Below are positions 59,902 through 64,000 of a stretch of DNA of 64,000 nucleotides, in pieces. The DNA is taken from the NCBI GenBank assembly GCA_041686855.1, contig JAWLDA010000017.1, positions 24,061-88,060 of the forward strand, written 5' to 3'. The translations under genes were made by a program, and so were the position numbers. This stretch comes from JAWLDA01 sp041686855 (GTDB lineage: Bacteria; Bacillota; Limnochordia; DTU080; RSA5). How positions within the stretch are numbered: the stretch's first letter is position 1; the number at the start of each line of letters is the position of its first letter. Below the pieces are notes generated by a model. The model saw only the letters and a list, made by a program, of their open reading frames with translations. It did no database searches and had not been told where the DNA came from.

Positions 59902-61827
59902 GTGGCGCTCAATTTCGAACACACCGATCGCGTTCTTGAAGAAGGACGCGTCTTTCACCCAAGCCCAGAAGTGGCTGAACAAGCAAACGTAACAGAGTAC
60001 GTGAAAGAAAAAGGCTTTAAAGACTGGGAAGAGCTTTATCAGTGGACGATTGAGAACCCGGAGGATTTCTGGGCCGAGCAAGCCGAGAAGCTCCATTGGT
60101 TCAAGCCCTGGGATAAGGTTAGAGAGTGGAATAAACCTTACGTCAAATGGTTCACCGGCGGCAAAACCAACATTGTTTACAATGCTCTCGATCGCCATAT
60201 GGGCACCCCCACTCAGGACAAGGTCGCCTTTTACTGGGAAGGTGAAGCCGGCGAGCAAAAGGCCATCTCCTATCGGCAACTCTACGCCGACGTCAACCGC
60301 TTCGCCAGCGCTCTTAAGAAACAGGGTATCAAGAAAGGCGACCGGGTCATCATCTACCTGCCCCGCATCGCCGAACAAATCATTGCGATGCTGGCCGTCG
60401 CCCGTATCGGTGCGGTCCACTCCGTCGTCTTCTCGGCCTTCACCGCCAACGCGCTGAGGCAGCGGGCCGAGGATGCCGAAGCCACCGCATTGATTGGTAC
60501 CGACGGGTATCAGTACGCGGGCAAACTGGTTGAAAAGAAGCCCGATATCGACGAAGGAATCGAGGGCACCGGCGTCAAGACGGTCATCATCGTGCGCAAT
60601 GCCGGTCTCGACATTCCGATGAAAGAGGGCCGCGACGTCTACTATCACGACATCATCGCGGACGCGGATCCCTATTGCCCCTGCGAAGAGATGGACGCAG
60701 AGGACCCCCTCTTCACCCTCTACACGTCAGGGACGACGGGCAAGCCCAAGGGCGTCGTTCATGTTCACGGCGGCTTTATGGTGCAGATCTACTCGACCAC
60801 CTACTACACCTTTGATATCAAGCCCAACGACGTCTACTGGTGTACGGCTGACCCCGGCTGGGTGACCGGACACAGCTACATCGTTTACGGGCCCATGATG
60901 GTCGGCGCCACGAGCGTCTTCTACGACGGCGCTCCCACCATCCCCGACCCCGGTCGCCTGTGGGCCGTCGCCGAACGTTACGGTGTCACCTGCCTGTACA
61001 CGGCTCCCACCGCGATTCGTGGCTTGATGCGTTTTGGGGACGATTACCCCAACAAGTATGACCTGAGCAAGCTGCGCCTCCTAGGCTCGGTCGGTGAGCC
61101 GATCAACCCGGAGGCCTGGATGTGGTACCACACGGTGATCGGCAAAGAGCGTTGCCCGATCATGGACACGTGGTGGCAGACGGAGACCGGCGGTCACCTC
61201 ATTACGCCCAACCCGGCGACTCCGCTCAAGCCCGGCTCGGCGACTCGACCCTTCCTTGGGATCGAAGCCGACGTCGTCGACAAAAACGGCCAGAGCGTCC
61301 CGCGCGGGAAAGGTGGCTACCTCGTTATTCGCCAGCCCTGGCCATCGATGATGCGCACGATCTACAAAGATGCCGAGCGCTACGAGACCTACTGGAACAC
61401 CATCGATGGGCTCTACTTCGCCGGCGACTCAGCGTTCCGGGACGAGGACGGCTACTTCTGGATTCAAGGCCGAGTCGACGACGTGATCAACAAGGCCGGC
61501 CACCGTCTGGGCAGCATGGAGATCGAAAGCTCTCTGGTGGAGCACGACGCGGTCGTCGAGGCGGCCGTCATCGGCAAGCCCCACGAAGTGACCGGCGAGA
61601 GCATCAAGGCCTTCATCATCTTGGCCAAGGATGTTGAGGCGAGCGATAGCCTCGTCGACGAGCTTAAGAAGTTCATCCGCAAGAACGTGGGCCCGATCTC
61701 CGTGCCCGACGAGATCGAAGTGGTCAGCGCGCTGCCTAAGACACGCAGCGGTAAGATCATGCGCCGCCTCCTCAAGGCTCAAGAGCTCGGCCTCGATGTC
61801 GGCGACACGTCAACACTCGAGGACTAA
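59902..61827 (+). CDS. acsA: Acetyl-CoA synthetase (AMP-forming)
   Basis: The 641-residue enzyme activates acetate to acetyl-CoA via acetyl-AMP. The P-loop YTSGTTGKPKGVVHVHGG, the adenylate motif TWWQTETGGH, GRVDDVINKAGHRLG hinge and the C-terminal RSGKIMRRLLK with the acetylation-controlled Lys are all intact. Length and N-terminal region (DFWAEQAEKLHWFKPWDKV) are those of true Acs. GTG start with GGGAGG seven bases upstream. It is followed by a perfect-stem terminator and stands alone. Confidence 0.96.
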   Translation: MALNFEHTDRVLEEGRVFHPSPEVAEQANVTEYVKEKGFKDWEELYQWTIENPEDFWAEQAEKLHWFKPWDKVREWNKPYVKWFTGGKTNIVYNALDRHMGTPTQDKVAFYWEGEAGEQKAISYRQLYADVNRFASALKKQGIKKGDRVIIYLPRIAEQIIAMLAVARIGAVHSVVFSAFTANALRQRAEDAEATALIGTDGYQYAGKLVEKKPDIDEGIEGTGVKTVIIVRNAGLDIPMKEGRDVYYHDIIADADPYCPCEEMDAEDPLFTLYTSGTTGKPKGVVHVHGGFMVQIYSTTYYTFDIKPNDVYWCTADPGWVTGHSYIVYGPMMVGATSVFYDGAPTIPDPGRLWAVAERYGVTCLYTAPTAIRGLMRFGDDYPNKYDLSKLRLLGSVGEPINPEAWMWYHTVIGKERCPIMDTWWQTETGGHLITPNPATPLKPGSATRPFLGIEADVVDKNGQSVPRGKGGYLVIRQPWPSMMRTIYKDAERYETYWNTIDGLYFAGDSAFRDEDGYFWIQGRVDDVINKAGHRLGSMEIESSLVEHDAVVEAAVIGKPHEVTGESIKAFIILAKDVEASDSLVDELKKFIRKNVGPISVPDEIEVVSALPKTRSGKIMRRLLKAQELGLDVGDTSTLED

Positions 61828-61853
61828 GCCCGAGGATTCACCACGATCAATCG

Positions 61854-61884
61854 AGAACCGCCGACGTACGTCGGCGGTTCTTTT
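61854..61884 (+). terminator. Rho-independent terminator of acs
   Basis: AGAACCGCCGAC and GTCGGCGGTTCT form a perfect 12-bp stem around GTAC... with TTTT after it, 26 bases beyond the acs stop. Confidence 0.92.
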
Positions 61885-62050
61885 CATTGTAACGCCTGTT
61901 CTTTCAATGTAACGCCTATAGATGACTCTTTCGGTAGCACAACGATCACAGCTGCAATCCCCAAGGGATGAATTCTCCGAGTCTTTGGATTCACCGGCGC
62001 ACTCCATGATTCGAAGCCTTCCATTCACCGCACATACGGTGTACTGGCGC

Positions 62051-62252
62051 TCTCCATGCACCGGCAGCCCCCCACAGACCCCATCCACCGACGTTTTCCA
62101 TGCATCGGCCCACCTCATCAACCGACGCTTTCCATGCATCGGCAGCCCCCCGACAAACCCCATCAACCGACGCTTTCCATGCATCGGCAGGCCCCCCGCA
62201 AACCCCATTAACCGACGTTTTCCATGCATCGGTCCACCTCATCAACCGACCC
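62051..62252. repeat. Minisatellite of alternating 44/45- and 34-bp units
   Basis: Five units begin at 62051, 62095, 62129, 62174 and 62219. Each opens with TTTCCATGCATCGG (first copy TCTCCATGCACCGG) and closes with CAACCGACG; long units carry an inserted C-rich GCAGCCCCCCGACAAACCC-like part, short ones do not. Degenerate traces of the same motif are seen from about 62000. Spacers are short and alike, so it is not a CRISPR array. Confidence 0.8.
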
Positions 62253-62274
62253 TCTCCCACCACGCGCTATATTC

Positions 62275-64000
62275 CCCGACACGGCGCTGTGATCGTTAGG
62301 GCCGGGTGGCGGACGAAAGAGCGAAAAGGAAGCGCATAGGCAGCCCATCAGAGAGAAATTGAAAAGAAAGGTGCGTTGTTGCTCCGTATATGAGGCGTAC
62401 CTCCCCGCCAACGAGGAGCAAGGCCTCATTTTCGGCGCAATACGAGCCGTGCGACGGTGGCGACGGGGATCTGGGCTCACCTCTCAAAGTTGCCTAACTC
62501 ATGTAGCTGGGCTTTGCGTTCGGATCAGCGGACCCATCTGGCTCCACGACGCGACACCGTGATCTTTCGTCGTCGGGCCCCCGGGCAAAGGTCCGAAAAG
62601 GGAGCGCATCGGAGCAGAAAACAACGTTGTTGCGCCGAAAATGAGGCCTACCTCCCCGCCCGCGAGGAGCAAGGCCTCATTTCCGGCGTAATAGCAGCCG
62701 TGTGACGTTGGCGACGGAGATCTGGGCTCGCCTCCAAAAGTTGCTCAACTCATGTAGCAGGGCTTGCGTTCGGATCAGCGGACCCATCTGGCTCCACGAC
62801 GCGACACCGTGATCTTTCGTCGTCGGGCCCCCCGGGCAAAGGTCCGAACAGGGAGCGCAACGGAGCGCATCGGAGCAGAAAACAGCGTTGTTGCGCCGTA
62901 TATGAGGCGTACCTCCCCGCCAACGAGGAGCAAGGCCTCATTTTCGGCGCAATACGAGCCGTGCGACGGTGGCGACCGATATCTGGGCTCGCCTCCAAAA
63001 GTTGCTTAACTCTTATAGCTGGGCTTTAGCGTCCCGAGCAACGGTACTGTTTGCAGTCTAAGACGCGACACCGTCATCGTTAGGCGCCGAGTCCATGCCA
63101 AAGCCCGAAATCCGAGCGCATCGGGGCAGAAAATAGCGTTGTTGCGCCGTATGTGAGGCGTACCTCCCCGCCAACGAGGAGCAAGGCCTCATTTTCGTCG
63201 CAATACGAGCCGTGCGACGGTGGCGACGGGGATCTGGGCTCGCCTCCAAAAGTTGCTTAACTCATGTAGCTAGGCTTTAGCGTTCGGATCAGCGGACCCA
63301 TCTGGCTCCACGACGCGACACCGTGATCTTTCGTCGTCGGGCCCCCGGGCAAAGGTCCGAAAAGGGAGCGGATCGGAGCAGAAAACAGCGTTGTTGCGCC
63401 GTATGTGAGGCGTACCTCCCCGCCAGCGAGGAGCAAGGCCTCATTTTCGTCGCAATACGAGCCGTGCGACGTTGGCGACGGGGATCTATGGCTCACCTCC
63501 AAAAGTTGCTCAACTCATGTAGCTGGGCTTTGCGTTCGGATCTGTGGATGCCCTTGCACGCTCCGTCGCGGCACCGCGCCAGGACGCAAGCAAAGCGCCA
63601 AAAACGGAGCGGATCGGAGCAGAAAACAGCTTTGTTGCGCCGTATGTGAGGCGTACCTCCCCGCCAGCGAGGAGCAAGGCCTCATTTTCGTCGCAATACG
63701 AGCCGTGCGACGTTGGCGACGGGGATCTGGGCTCACCTTCAAGAGTTGCTCAACTCATGTAGCTGGGCTTTAGCTTTCCGATCAGCGGACCCATCTGGCT
63801 CCACGACGCGACACCGTGATCTTTCGTCGTCAGGTCCCCGGGCAAAGGTCCGAAAAGGGAGCGCAACGGAGCGGATCGGAGCAGAAAACAGCTTTGTTGC
63901 GCCGTATATGAGGCGTACCTCCCCGCCAACGAGGAGCAAGGCCTCATTTTCGGCGCAATACGAGCCGTGCGACGGTGGCGACGGGGATCTGGGCTCACCT
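62275..64000. repeat. Tandem array of ~250-bp units with a conserved 62-nt hairpin, reaching the window end
   Basis: At least seven units are present; distances between homologous points are 251, 261, 251, 252, 241 and 262 bp. Each has a 62-nt hairpin at 62379-62440, 62630-62691, 62891-62952, 63142-63203, 63394-63455, 63635-63696 and 63897-63958: outer TTGCGCCG / CGGCGCAA, inner TGAGGC / GCCTCA and a terminal CCTC / GAGG. Next comes a conserved stretch ending near CTCATGTAGCTGGGCTTT, then a ~90-bp more variable segment (types differ at 63030-63120 and 63540-63605). No ORF is preserved across units. The array continues past the window. Confidence 0.85.

Noticed and set aside
61810..62229. A 139-codon minus-strand frame with MHGKRRLMG repeats
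   Set aside because: It runs over the acs terminator and the end of acs, and is open only because the minisatellite units are 45 bp long.
62051..62252. CRISPR array
   Set aside because: The units have no unique spacers: the parts between the cores are short (4-20 bp), alike and C-rich, and there are no cas genes in the window.
62750..63998. Recurrent minus-strand frames of 60-82 codons in the 250-bp array
   Set aside because: They start or end in different places in each unit, are matched by plus-strand frames of equal length, and unit lengths differ by non-multiples of three.
62275..64000. Integron cassette array with attC-like hairpins
   Set aside because: The segments between hairpins are homologous to one another and carry no distinct genes, and the RYYYAAC/GTTRRRY core sites are not in place; no integrase is present.

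Overview
This 64 kb window looks like part of the chromosome of a diderm (two-membrane), endospore-forming Bacillota, possibly of the Limnochordia type. That placement is inference. Seen in the sequence: a full-length SpoIIE (57118-59613) next to tilS, ftsH and folB in an order like that of Bacillota; an autotransporter-type outer-membrane beta-barrel protein ending in Phe (11161-13521); solute-binding proteins with cleavable signal peptides but no lipobox Cys; strong Shine-Dalgarno sites and frequent GTG/TTG starts; and a selenocysteine decoding set (tRNA-Sec, selA, selB; selD is not in the window).

Layout. 1-3.7 kb: the tail of an alpha/beta hydrolase, a small secreted protein, a cell-wall amidase lipoprotein, then a non-coding stretch built from 230-bp tandem repeats that fold into a covarying hairpin. 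3.7-18.5 kb: an iron-siderophore import operon (two FecCD permeases, one ATPase, one single and one fused double binding protein), with a sucrase/ferredoxin-like gene just downstream and a paralogue further away under a similar promoter; between them lie the autotransporter, a sugar-binding protein with an uncharacterised (alpha/alpha)-toroid enzyme, and a MEDS-domain protein. 18.5-43.3 kb: an accessory carbohydrate region: cupin, S55-family peptidase, a cluster of sialidase, GntR regulator, sugar-binding protein, five-bladed-propeller glycosidase-like protein and DapA/NanA-like aldolase, a class V aminotransferase, two large secreted beta-helix proteins, a beta-helix lipoprotein, a CAP-domain protein, a GH95 fucosidase-like enzyme, HrpB, a BNR_4 propeller protein and an aldo-keto reductase. 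The tRNA-Sec gene sits in this region.

43.3-61.9 kb is mostly core genome: cysteine hydrolase, selB-selA-trmFO (translationally overlapping), bioY, a DUF2007-like protein, birA, an HtrA protease, folB-ftsH, tilS, spoIIE and acs (acetyl-CoA synthetase). 61.9-64 kb is non-coding: a strong terminator, a 34/45-bp minisatellite, then at least seven tandem ~250-bp units, each with an invariant-length 62-nt hairpin, running off the window edge.

Taken together the window shows scavenging of host or plant glycans (fucose, possibly sialic acid or uronides), siderophore-bound iron import, and selenoprotein synthesis. The least explained material is the two repeat systems (2.57-3.18 kb and 62.3-64 kb), the fused double siderophore-binding protein, and orphan sugar-binding proteins with no permease genes nearby. 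All functions are read from motifs and remembered family patterns; no database search was run.
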